A model generated the notes under the pieces. It worked only from the letters and a program-made list of their open reading frames with translations, searched no databases and was not told the DNA's origin. From Parahaliea maris (GTDB lineage Bacteria > Pseudomonadota > Gammaproteobacteria > Pseudomonadales > Halieaceae), in NCBI RefSeq assembly GCF_008064665.1, contig NZ_VRZA01000002.1, positions 434,001-498,000 of the forward strand: DNA of 64,000 nucleotides, given 5' to 3'. Of the stretch, positions 47,471 through 55,537 are shown in pieces (positions within the stretch are counted from its first letter, which is position 1; each line of letters starts with the position of its first letter). Position numbers and translations under genes: made by a program.

Positions 47471-47635
47471 TTGCTGACCGAGCCCTTTTTCTATCTCGTC
47501 AGCATTCCCGCGGTACTGCTCTATGGCGTTGCCAAGGGGGGCTCTGGCGGCGCCATCGCCATGGTGTGGCAGAAGTCGGGGCCGGGTAAAACACTGTCAA
47601 CTGGGCTACAGTGTTTGGCGTCCGACCTGCGGTAG
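47471..47635 (+). pseudogene. Truncated TSUP (TauE/SafE-type) permease remnant
   Basis: A 54-codon frame from TTG at 47471 reads LTEPFFYLVSIPAVLLYGVA then KGGSGGAIAM, which matches the N-terminus and first helix of TSUP family anion permeases (pattern FYxxxIPAVLLxGxxKGGxGG). After about 34 residues the likeness stops (WQKSGPGKTLSTG) and a stop follows, while real members have about 250 residues and seven or more helices. It starts seven bases after the purC stop, so a former purC-TSUP operon seems broken by deletion. Sulfatase gene follows 72 bases later. Confidence 0.7.
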
Positions 47636-47706
47636 CCTCCTATGTTGCGCTCGCGCCGGAGGCCGGTCGTACAGCGTTCATGTAAATAGATAGAAGGATA
47701 ACAAGC

Positions 47707-49239
47707 ATGCCTACGTGTTCCCGCCTTGGTCGCCTGCTGGCGACCCTGTCGCTTGCCATTGTTTGCCAGGTCTCTCTGGCGGCGGAAAAGCCCAACATTC
47801 TGGTCATTTTCGGTGACGATATCGGTATGTGGAACATCAGCCGCTACAGCATGGGGCAGATGGGCTACCAGACACCGAACATTGACCGGATTGCCAACGA
47901 AGGCACGATCTTCACCGATTATTATGGCGAGCAGAGCTGCACTGCCGGTCGCTCGGCCTTCATTACCGGCCAGCACCCGCTGCGCACCGGCCTCACCAAG
48001 GTGGGGGTACCGGGAGCGGATATCGGCTTGCAGCCCGAAGATCCCACGCTGGCTGAACTGCTGCGCCCACTGGGGTACACCAGTGGCCAGTTCGGCAAGA
48101 ACCACCTGGGTGACCGGGATGAGTTCCTGCCCACCAACCATGGCTTTGACGAGTTCTTCGGCAATCTCTACCACCTGAATGCGGAAGAAAACCCCGAAGA
48201 TCCGGACTATCCCCAGGACCCGGCATTCCGCAAGCGCTTTGGCCCCCGCGGCGTGATTCACAGCTACGCTGACGGCCGGGTCGAAGACAGCGGCCCACTG
48301 ACCCGCAAGCGTATGGAGACCGTGGACGAAGAGTTTCTGGCGGCATCGCTGGATTTCATCGACCGTGCCCACGAAGCTGAAAAACCCTTCTTCGTCTGGT
48401 TCAACTCCACGCGCATGCATTACTACACCCACGTCAAGGACGAACAGCTGGGCGCCAGTGGCCAGGGCTTCTATAACGACGCCATGATGGAACACGACGG
48501 TCACGTGGGGCAGCTCCTGGCCAGACTGGACCAACTCGGCATTGCCGATAACACCATTGTGCTCTACACCACGGACAACGGCCCCCATTTCAACCAGTGG
48601 CCGGACGCAGCTATCACGCCCTTCCGCGGTGAAAAGAACACCAACTGGGAAGGGGGCTTCCGGGTGCCAGCCATGGTGCGCTGGCCCGACCGGATTCCGT
48701 CCGGACGCATCAGTAACGACGTGATGTCCCACCTGGACTGGGTGCCGACGCTGATGGCGGCAGCCGGTGATGACGAGGTGAAAGCGGAACTCAAAAAAGG
48801 CAAGCGCGTGGGCGACAAATCCTTCAGGGTGCACCTCGATGGATACGATTTCCTGCCCTATCTGACCGGCAAGACCGACGAGGCGCCACGACAGGAATTC
48901 TTCTATTTCAGCGACGATGGTCAGCTGACCGCTTCACGTATCGGTGACTGGAAAATGGTGTTCGCCGAGCAGCGCGCGAAAAAATTCGATGTGTGGCGCG
49001 ACCCCTTCGTCCCTCTGCGGATACCCAAGGTATTCCACCTGCGCCGCGATCCCTTCGAGCGCGCGGACACGGACTCCAACAGCTACAACGTGTGGTGGGA
49101 TCACAAGATCGGGCCGCAGGGGATGAAGGCGCAGGTTGCCGTGGGTGCCTTCGTCAGGTCGCTGCAGGAATTCCCGCCGCGCCAGCGCCCGGCGTCATTT
49201 ACGGTGGACCAGATACTGGAAGCCCTGTATAAGCCCTAG
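47707..49239 (+). CDS. Arylsulfatase (sulfatase family)
   Basis: A 510-residue exported sulfatase. Signal peptide LLATLSLAIVCQVSLAA, then the metal-binding FGDDIG (Asp37, Asp38) and the sulfatase signature SCTAGR with Cys78 to be converted to formylglycine (CxAxR type). Further metal-site parts are TTDNGPHFNQWPD and the WEGGFRVPAMVRWP region. It belongs to the arylsulfatase A-like group; the substrate is unknown. A dedicated formylglycine-generating enzyme is not in the window. The upstream remnant is a TSUP permease, a family that moves sulfur oxyanions. Confidence 0.93.
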   Translation: MPTCSRLGRLLATLSLAIVCQVSLAAEKPNILVIFGDDIGMWNISRYSMGQMGYQTPNIDRIANEGTIFTDYYGEQSCTAGRSAFITGQHPLRTGLTKVGVPGADIGLQPEDPTLAELLRPLGYTSGQFGKNHLGDRDEFLPTNHGFDEFFGNLYHLNAEENPEDPDYPQDPAFRKRFGPRGVIHSYADGRVEDSGPLTRKRMETVDEEFLAASLDFIDRAHEAEKPFFVWFNSTRMHYYTHVKDEQLGASGQGFYNDAMMEHDGHVGQLLARLDQLGIADNTIVLYTTDNGPHFNQWPDAAITPFRGEKNTNWEGGFRVPAMVRWPDRIPSGRISNDVMSHLDWVPTLMAAAGDDEVKAELKKGKRVGDKSFRVHLDGYDFLPYLTGKTDEAPRQEFFYFSDDGQLTASRIGDWKMVFAEQRAKKFDVWRDPFVPLRIPKVFHLRRDPFERADTDSNSYNVWWDHKIGPQGMKAQVAVGAFVRSLQEFPPRQRPASFTVDQILEALYKP

Positions 49240-49268
49240 GTTGCGCAGCAGAGAACGGAACGACAGCC

Positions 49269-49670
49269 ATGAGAATTATTCCCCTGAGTGACACGGTGGC
49301 CGCCTCCGAGCAGATTTCGCCGGCGGATATGCCGGCCATTGCCGAGGCTGGTTTCAAGGTCGTGTTCAACAACCGCCCGGATGGTGAAGTCCCCGGGCAG
49401 CCCAGCAGCGCCGAAATGGCGGCAGCGGCCGAGGCGGCGGGGCTCGAGTACCGTTTTCTGCCGGTGACGGCGATGAATTTCCCGGGCGCGCAACTCGCCG
49501 ATATTGCCGCGGCCTTCGATGAGGGCGGCCCGGTGCTGGCGTTCTGCCGCAGTGGGACCCGCTCCACCAACCTGTGGGTGGCCTCCCGACCTGCGCCGGA
49601 ACGCGCCGAGGCCCGGGAACGGGCCCGGCAACTCGGCTATGACCTGTCGATGGCCGATCGCCTGGGTTAA
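49269..49670 (+). CDS. DUF442/TIGR01244 family phosphatase-like protein
   Basis: A 133-residue protein of the family that includes the N-terminal domain of Blh and is fold-related to protein tyrosine phosphatases. The active-site loop AFCRSGTRST (CxxGxR) is intact. In the family's setting it has been tied to sulfur metabolism and to sulfide-responsive loci. It lies 29 bases after the sulfatase gene on the same strand and may be cotranscribed. Confidence 0.85.
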   Translation: MRIIPLSDTVAASEQISPADMPAIAEAGFKVVFNNRPDGEVPGQPSSAEMAAAAEAAGLEYRFLPVTAMNFPGAQLADIAAAFDEGGPVLAFCRSGTRSTNLWVASRPAPERAEARERARQLGYDLSMADRLG

Positions 49671-49680
49671 GTAGAGAGCC

Positions 49681-50826
49681 TCAGCTGCGGGGCAGGGTGT
49701 GCACCTCGTCCCCCAGCTCCGCCAGGGCGCACAACCACTTGTCGATCAGCGCCGGGTCCGCAGGGGCGGCACTCACGCCACTCGGCAACTCCCCGGCCAG
49801 CACGCTGTCCACCGCGAAACTCACTGTATGGGACACCAGGCGACCCATCGCCGAGCCGGTGTCATTGCCCCGGGCGTCGATACACAGGCCGCCGTGCCAG
49901 GCGCAGGTGTCCCCGTCCAGGGCTTCCAGTTCCACGCACAGCACCACCCGGTCTGCCTCGCCCTCGTCGTAGGCGTACTTCTCCCACAGTTCGGCGCCCA
50001 ATGCCTGCAGGCGCAGTTCACCGGATTCGCCTTCCAGGGTGTCGAGTTCCTCGAACAGCGGGCGCCAGGCGGCCGCCCAGCCGTCCAGGCGAAGGGTGCC
50101 GCGCACGAATTGGTCCAGCTTCCACCCGGCGTCAAATCCGTACTGGTTGATGAAGGGCAGGGAGTCGCGGTTGGCGTAGGCCTCGAACTGCTCGTGTCCG
50201 CCCGGTAGCGCCGCTTCGTATCGGCTCAGGCCCTGCCAGGGGCGCTGTACGATCTTCTCTTTACCGTTCTCCACGCAGCGTGAGGGGGAGCGCAGTGCGC
50301 GCAGCACGCCCACGGGCGACCAGCTGAACTTGTAGCGAAAGTCATTCGCCAGGGCGGGAAAGCCGCCGCACCATGAGCGAAAACGCAGGCGGTGGCCTTC
50401 CTGGTGCAGGGGGCGGTAAGCGTGCAGGAGCCGGTGCGCCAGCAGGTGGTCGAGGCCCGGGTCGAGGCCCACCTCGTTCACCAGGCACAGTCCCCTGGTC
50501 CTGCCCTCGCTGTCCAGGTCCTGCATGTCGGGGGCAATGTACGAACTCGAGATAAAGTGGGCGCCGCTATCCAGGGCCAGCCGTGCCACTTTCAGGTGCA
50601 GGTCCGCCGGTAACATGGAAACCAGCACGTCCCCCGGGTTAACCGCAGCGGACAGGGCGCTAAAGTCCAGTTCGCGAATCCCGGGTGGGTTGGGCAGGCC
50701 GGCAACGGTGGCCCGGGCCCGGGCCGGGGTGCGGTTCCAGAGGACCAGCGGCGTGTCGCCGCCGGCCAGGCGGCGAATACCGGGAGCGCTGGAGAGGCCG
50801 GCGCCGAGCCAGTGTACGGTGGGCAT
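49681..50826 (-). CDS. Saccharopine dehydrogenase, LYS9-like (glutamate-forming)
   Basis: A 381-residue protein with an N-terminal Rossmann fold (HWLGAGLSSAPGIRRL) and the saccharopine-reductase C-terminal part (NEVGLDPGLDHLLAHRLL, RSWCGGFPALANDFRYKFSWSPVGVL, cited by ends RSWCGGFPAL and KFSWSPVGVL), as in yeast Lys9. It would interconvert saccharopine with glutamate and alpha-aminoadipate semialdehyde. ATG at 50826 is the start; upstream frame is LYS1-like coding sequence. One base separates it from the LYS1-like gene, so the pair forms a two-gene operon. Confidence 0.88.
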   Translation of the reverse strand: MPTVHWLGAGLSSAPGIRRLAGGDTPLVLWNRTPARARATVAGLPNPPGIRELDFSALSAAVNPGDVLVSMLPADLHLKVARLALDSGAHFISSSYIAPDMQDLDSEGRTRGLCLVNEVGLDPGLDHLLAHRLLHAYRPLHQEGHRLRFRSWCGGFPALANDFRYKFSWSPVGVLRALRSPSRCVENGKEKIVQRPWQGLSRYEAALPGGHEQFEAYANRDSLPFINQYGFDAGWKLDQFVRGTLRLDGWAAAWRPLFEELDTLEGESGELRLQALGAELWEKYAYDEGEADRVVLCVELEALDGDTCAWHGGLCIDARGNDTGSAMGRLVSHTVSFAVDSVLAGELPSGVSAAPADPALIDKWLCALAELGDEVHTLPRS

Positions 50827-50827
50827 G

Positions 50828-51916
50828 TCAGGATTCCTTGAGTGTTTGGCAGTGTTGCAGGAAAAGGTTGCGGTTGGCCTGCCAGGGGGCGGCTGGGAAG
50901 TGGGGCAATTGTAGCAGCGCGGGCAGCAACTGGGCGCTGAAATCGGCGCTGGACTCCCGCGGCAGCAGGGAGGGCAGGTTGTCGATGGCGACCATATCGA
51001 GTGGTAGTCCATCTTCCAGCAGGCGCTGCGCAGGTGAGCCAAAGGAGGTGCACTCGCTGTACAGCGGCAGGGGGTTATAGGGGCTGCCGGGATCACAGCT
51101 GACGTCGCTGATTGCGCTCAGGCGGCGCGACGCTTCGCTTACCAGGGGCAGCGTGAGGAAGGGCGGCATCGGGCCCTGCAACAACACGCAGTTTACCAGC
51201 AGGTCGTACTGCAGGATGTCGGGGAAGGGCCCGCCCCCCCGGGTTTCCTCGATGTCCCACCCGGTTACCGGCAGGGCCAGCGCTTCCAGCAGGGCGCGGG
51301 CGCCACTGCCGCAGCGCCCGGCGGCGCCGATCACCAGGCAGCGGGGAGGGGCCTGGCCCACGGCCGATGCCGTCACCTGGCGCAGGTGTTCGAGCAGGGC
51401 CTGACGATCCTCCCAGGGGCTTACCGGGGCCATCGCCAGCTCCGCATGTTGCTGTTGCGCCGCCCAGCACAGGAGCCCCAGTGCCGCCCCCAGGTAACCG
51501 GCCCAGTAGCCGAAGGCGGCCAGGCGTCGCCCGTTGCCATCCACGAGATACTCGAGGTCCAGCAGCTCGCCACCCCCGTGCTGGAACCGCTGTAACAGGG
51601 CTTCGGCGCCCGGTTGCTGTTTGTAGGCGTGGGCAAAGTAGATGTGTCGGTGCGGCAGGGGAGAGCTGTCGTCGGGCAACTCCTTGAGTCCCAGTATGAA
51701 GGCGCCCGAGGGAGCCTCCCGCCAGCTTCCCGGTTCGGCCAGCTGGCAGCCGAGGCCGAGGTAGTCGTTGTCGTCAAAGCAGCGGCGGGCTGAGCGTTCC
51801 ACCACCACCTGTATACCGGCGTTCAGCAGTTGCTCGGCATCGCCGGGAGTCAGTGGGCTGCGGGCCTCGCTGGCGCGGTGCTCCGCACGCAACCAGAGGG
51901 TAGTTTTGGTGGGCAT
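50828..51916 (-). CDS. Saccharopine dehydrogenase, LYS1-like (lysine-forming)
   Basis: A 362-residue protein with the alanine-dehydrogenase/PNT-type N-terminal part (LRAEHRASEARSPLTPGDAEQLL, ends LRAEHRASEA and PLTPGDAEQLL) and an NAD-binding CLVIGAAGRCGSGARALLE in the C-terminal half, as in yeast Lys1. It would interconvert lysine plus 2-oxoglutarate with saccharopine. Together with the LYS9-like partner this gives the two steps of the saccharopine route for lysine breakdown (or synthesis). Divergent from the M20 hydrolase gene. Confidence 0.88.
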   Translation of the reverse strand: MPTKTTLWLRAEHRASEARSPLTPGDAEQLLNAGIQVVVERSARRCFDDNDYLGLGCQLAEPGSWREAPSGAFILGLKELPDDSSPLPHRHIYFAHAYKQQPGAEALLQRFQHGGGELLDLEYLVDGNGRRLAAFGYWAGYLGAALGLLCWAAQQQHAELAMAPVSPWEDRQALLEHLRQVTASAVGQAPPRCLVIGAAGRCGSGARALLEALALPVTGWDIEETRGGGPFPDILQYDLLVNCVLLQGPMPPFLTLPLVSEASRRLSAISDVSCDPGSPYNPLPLYSECTSFGSPAQRLLEDGLPLDMVAIDNLPSLLPRESSADFSAQLLPALLQLPHFPAAPWQANRNLFLQHCQTLKES

Positions 51917-52055
51917 TTTGGCTCTCGAAATTGGGCTACTCTACCGCAAGCAGGAGGTGTCTGTCCGGGTTAACAGTGGTTTACGCTTGCGCTTTTGGCC
52001 CGCTCTGATAGCCTCCGTTGCCATTGTTTGCTTTTGTCTACAAGGAAAACTACCC

Positions 52056-53402
52056 ATGCCCCGAGCGCTCAAACTGCTTGCCGCCGCCTCCCTCGGAACC
52101 CTGCTGGCGACTCCCGTTGCCTTTGCCAGTGAATCGGCCAGTGAACTCAGTGACGCGGTGAAAGCCGATTATAAATCCCATCTCGGTCCGCTGTTTGACT
52201 ATTTCCACCGCAATCCGGAGCTCTCCATGATGGAGACCAAAACCGCCGCCCGGATGGCCAAGGAGCTGCGCGCGGTGGGCTTCGAGGTCACCGAAGGCGT
52301 GGGTGGCACGGGCATCGTTGCCATGATGGAAAATGGTCCGGGGCCCCTGGTCATGATGCGCGCCGACATGGACGGGCTACCGGTGGAGGAAAAGTCCGGG
52401 CTGCCCAACGCGTCGCGGGCGAAGCAGGTGGACTGGGACGGCAATGAAGTGTTCGTCATGCACGCCTGTGGCCACGACGTGCACATCACGTCCCTGGTAG
52501 GTACTGCGCGGGCCATGGCGGCGCGCAAGGACCAGTGGTCCGGTACCCTGATGCTGATCGGCCAGCCTGCGGAGGAGCGGATTGGCGGCGCCAAGGTGAT
52601 GATGGAAGACAATCTGTGGCAGCGCTTCGGCAAGCCCGATTACGCCCTGGCCCTTCACGTCACTTCGGAGCTGCCAACAGGCAAGCTCGGGGTGACCGAG
52701 GACTCGCCGTACTCCGGCGCCGACACCGTGGATATCATCATCCACGGCGTGGGTGCTCACGGCGCCAGCCCCCATCGCGGGGTGGATCCTGTGGTGCTGG
52801 GCAGCCAGATCGTGTTGGCCCTGCAGACCGTGATCAGCCGCGACAAGCCGCCGCGTGAGGGTGGTGTCATCACCGTCGGCGCTTTCCACGCCGGCACCAA
52901 GCACAACATCATCTCCGACGAGGCTCGCCTGCAACTGACAGTGCGTAACGACAACCTCGAAACGCGCAAGGTGCTGTTGGACGGAATCAAGCGGGTGGCG
53001 GAAAACATGGGCCGGGTTGCCGGTCTGCCGGAAGACAAGCTGCCTGAGGTGATCGTGTCCGAAGAGTGGGTGCCGCCCACTATCAACGACACCAAACTGA
53101 CCCAGCGCCTGCGCAGTGTCTGGGTTGAAAAACTGGGCGCAGATACCATCGCCGAGCCGGAGAAGCGCAAGGGCATGGGTGCGGAAGACTTTCCGTTCTT
53201 CACCACGGACCCCTACATTCCCAGCACCTACTTCGCGGTTGGCGGCACTCCCCAGGCTGACTTCGATCGCGAAGAGGCGGGCGGTGCCCAGGTACCATCC
53301 CACCACTCTCCGTTGTTCAAGATCACCCCGGAGCCGGCGGTCACGCTGGGCGTAGAAGCGACCGTGACGGCGCTCATGGACCTGCTGCAAGCGCCGAGGT
53401 GA
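52056..53402 (+). CDS. Exported M20 family amidohydrolase
   Basis: A 448-residue hydrolase of the M20D (IAA-amino acid hydrolase-like) group with a signal peptide (LKLLAAASLGTLLATPVAFA). Metal-site residues are seen in HACGHDVH (Cys138, His140), MRADMDGLP, EERIGGAKVM and the late HHSPLF. It would cleave N-acyl amino acids or similar amides in the periplasm; the substrate is unknown. ATG at 52056 has AAGGA upstream. Overlaps the Nudix gene by four bases (GTGA). Confidence 0.9.
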   Translation: MPRALKLLAAASLGTLLATPVAFASESASELSDAVKADYKSHLGPLFDYFHRNPELSMMETKTAARMAKELRAVGFEVTEGVGGTGIVAMMENGPGPLVMMRADMDGLPVEEKSGLPNASRAKQVDWDGNEVFVMHACGHDVHITSLVGTARAMAARKDQWSGTLMLIGQPAEERIGGAKVMMEDNLWQRFGKPDYALALHVTSELPTGKLGVTEDSPYSGADTVDIIIHGVGAHGASPHRGVDPVVLGSQIVLALQTVISRDKPPREGGVITVGAFHAGTKHNIISDEARLQLTVRNDNLETRKVLLDGIKRVAENMGRVAGLPEDKLPEVIVSEEWVPPTINDTKLTQRLRSVWVEKLGADTIAEPEKRKGMGAEDFPFFTTDPYIPSTYFAVGGTPQADFDREEAGGAQVPSHHSPLFKITPEPAVTLGVEATVTALMDLLQAPR

Positions 53403-54112
53403 GCAAGGCAAGCGTACCCCTGCGTCTGGCCAGCACTGTCGTGCTGCTGCGGGACGCAGGCGATGGCCTGGAAACCCTGCTGCTGCGGCGCAACAAAGCC
53501 CTGCTGTTTGCCGGTGGGTTCTGGGTGTTTCCCGGCGGCGCTATCGAGGAGCAGGATTTCGCCGCCTGCGAAGGCGACTGCGAGCAGGCGGCGAGGGTAG
53601 CGGCTGCCAGGGAGGCCATGGAGGAGGCGAGCCTGGAACCCCGGCTCGACGATATGCGCCTGTTGAGTAACTGGATCACTCCGGTGGTGGAACCCAAACG
53701 CTTCGATACCTGGATCTACGCCGCCCCGGTTGCCAGTGATGAGCGGGTGGTGATCGACGGCAGTGAAATCCATGACTGGTGCTGGATTGGCCTCAGGGAC
53801 GCAGTGACGCAACACGAGGCCGGGGAGTTGGGTATTCTGCCGCCCACCTATCTCACCCTGCGGCAGTTACAGCACTTTGACAGTGTCGACGCTTTCCTCT
53901 CCTCGCCGCCGGTCAGCGATCCGCTGCAGGTCCTGCCGGTGTTCGGTCAGGAAAACGGTGAAACCCTCGTCATGTTCGCTGGCGACGCCGGTTATGAAGC
54001 GGGAGATGCGACGCGACCGGGTGCCCGCCATCGTGCCATTCTTCGCGACCGCCGCTGGCAGTATATTTACCAACCCACTGATACCCACTTTCCGCGGCTG
54101 GACAATGTCTGA
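53399..54112 (+). CDS. Nudix hydrolase with split Nudix box
   Basis: A 237-residue Nudix protein. The box begins GGAIEEQDF and ends REAMEEASLE, but about 15 residues more than usual separate the two halves (EGDCEQAARVAAA lies between), as in NUDT19-like proteins. The second half has Ser where Gly is usual. The glutamates that bind magnesium are present. The substrate is unknown; coenzyme A or nucleotide derivatives are guesses from the subfamily. GTG at 53399 overlaps the M20 gene stop, and its end overlaps the cytochrome b gene by eight bases. Confidence 0.85.
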   Translation: MSKASVPLRLASTVVLLRDAGDGLETLLLRRNKALLFAGGFWVFPGGAIEEQDFAACEGDCEQAARVAAAREAMEEASLEPRLDDMRLLSNWITPVVEPKRFDTWIYAAPVASDERVVIDGSEIHDWCWIGLRDAVTQHEAGELGILPPTYLTLRQLQHFDSVDAFLSSPPVSDPLQVLPVFGQENGETLVMFAGDAGYEAGDATRPGARHRAILRDRRWQYIYQPTDTHFPRLDNV

Positions 54113-54770
54113 ACAGAACGAAGCGCACCCCCTCTGGGACTGGCCAACCCGTCTTTTTCACTGGCTGCTGGTGGCGGCCCTCCCGCTGGCCTGGTGGACG
54201 GCGGAGGAAGGCCACATGGAATGGCACGAGTGGACAGGTTACCTGTTGCTGGTACTTGTCGTATTCCGGCTGGCTTGGGGCTGGGTGGGCAGCCGCGCTT
54301 CCCGCTTCGCCACGTTCGTGCGCGGTCCCGGCGGGGTGTTCGCTTACCTGAAAGGACAGGCGCCGGGCCCTGAAGGGCATAATCCCCTGGGGGGCTGGGC
54401 GATACTGTTGATGTTATTGCTGCTGCTACTGCAGGTTGTCAGTGGCCTGTTCAATGGCGACGACATCCTGTTTGACGGCCCCCTGCGGCACCTGGTGAGC
54501 AGCGAATGGCAGGATCTATTCGGCGTCCTGCACGACCTGTGTTTCAACCTGTTGCTGGGAATGATCGGCCTGCACCTGCTGGCCATCGGCTACTACCAGT
54601 TGGGCCGCGGTGAAAAGTTGGTCCAGGCCATGTTGCGGGGGCATGCCAGCGGGCGCGAGGGAGTCGCCCCGCCAGCGCCCTGGTGGCGCGCACTGCTGCT
54701 GGTGGTGTTGGCCGGTGCCGGGCTGTGGGGCCTGCTGGCGTTGGTGCCGGCACCGGTCAGTTACTGGTGA
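54105..54770 (+). CDS. Cytochrome b561-type membrane protein
   Basis: A 221-residue di-haem cytochrome b of the bacterial b561 family with four main hydrophobic segments. Possible haem-ligand histidines are in DWPTRLFHWLL, MEWHEWTGYLL, LFGVLHDLCFNLL and MIGLHLLAIGYY. ATG at 54105 fits the start of the family (HPLWDWPTRLFHW). The convergent cytochrome c' gene next to it is a common partner, pointing to shared electron transfer in the membrane and periplasm. Confidence 0.9.
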   Translation: MSEQNEAHPLWDWPTRLFHWLLVAALPLAWWTAEEGHMEWHEWTGYLLLVLVVFRLAWGWVGSRASRFATFVRGPGGVFAYLKGQAPGPEGHNPLGGWAILLMLLLLLLQVVSGLFNGDDILFDGPLRHLVSSEWQDLFGVLHDLCFNLLLGMIGLHLLAIGYYQLGRGEKLVQAMLRGHASGREGVAPPAPWWRALLLVVLAGAGLWGLLALVPAPVSYW

Positions 54771-54792
54771 GCGGGTTACCCCGCGGGGAGAC

Positions 54793-55278
54793 TCAGTACA
54801 GGTAGTTCTTCGACTTGTAGTCGTCGTGGCAGGCCTTACAGGCCTTGCCGACCTCACCGAAGGCCTGGGCTACGGCCTTGCGATCGCCCGCAGAGTCCTC
54901 AACCACATCTTCCAATTGGTCTGCCGCTTTGCCCAGGGCGGCGAACTTGTCGGAGAAATCGTCCATGTTGCTCCAGATTTCCGGCTTGGCCCGGGTCGTA
55001 CCCTTGTCGGAGCCTTCGGCGAAGAAGCGCAGCACATCCAGTTCGCCCAGGTTGTCCAGGTCTTCGGCGTAGCGCTTCAGTTTGGCCTCGTCCCAGGGGG
55101 CTTCGCCCTTGATCATGGCGCCAATGGGGCCGAAGTTCATTGCCACCAGGGCAAAATAGGACTGCCGTGCTGACTGTAGCGGTTCCTTGTCGTCAAAGTG
55201 TGAAACGGCTGCGGGAGCCAGGATAACGGAGCTCAGGGTAGCGGCGGCAATAAACGAGTGACGTAACAACTTGCGCAT
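54793..55278 (-). CDS. Cytochrome c'
   Basis: A 161-residue periplasmic haem protein with a signal peptide (RHSFIAAATLSSVILAPAAV) and a C-terminal haem-binding CKACH (Cys147, Cys150, His151), the cytochrome c' pattern. Such proteins bind NO or CO. ATG at 55278 is preferred because the signal peptide begins there. It is convergent with the cytochrome b561 gene. The 259 bases upstream, to the KstD-like gene, hold no gene or clear signal. Confidence 0.93.
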   Translation of the reverse strand: MRKLLRHSFIAAATLSSVILAPAAVSHFDDKEPLQSARQSYFALVAMNFGPIGAMIKGEAPWDEAKLKRYAEDLDNLGELDVLRFFAEGSDKGTTRAKPEIWSNMDDFSDKFAALGKAADQLEDVVEDSAGDRKAVAQAFGEVGKACKACHDDYKSKNYLY

Positions 55279-55537
55279 GAAGTATTCCTTGTCGATGGGG
55301 TGTAAGAGGGGGTGGCGCTGACCTGCCACCACCATCTTAGTCAGTGGCGGTGCCGGCAGGCAAGCCCGCGCGGGTTCCCCACCACGGTGCGTGCCGGGTG
55401 CACTGTGGTCCAGCTTTTCATTCCGCGGCCCTTGTGGCGGCCAATTTATTGAACCTCTGCTGTGTTCACCGGGGGCCCCGCACCGAAATCGCGGGCGGCT
55501 GGGCTACCATTGCGCCTTGATTTTTGCGAGGTGGTGC

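Noticed and set aside
47521-48834. 437-codon open frame opposite the sulfatase
   Set aside because: Antisense shadow; the sulfatase has its signature and signal peptide on the plus strand.
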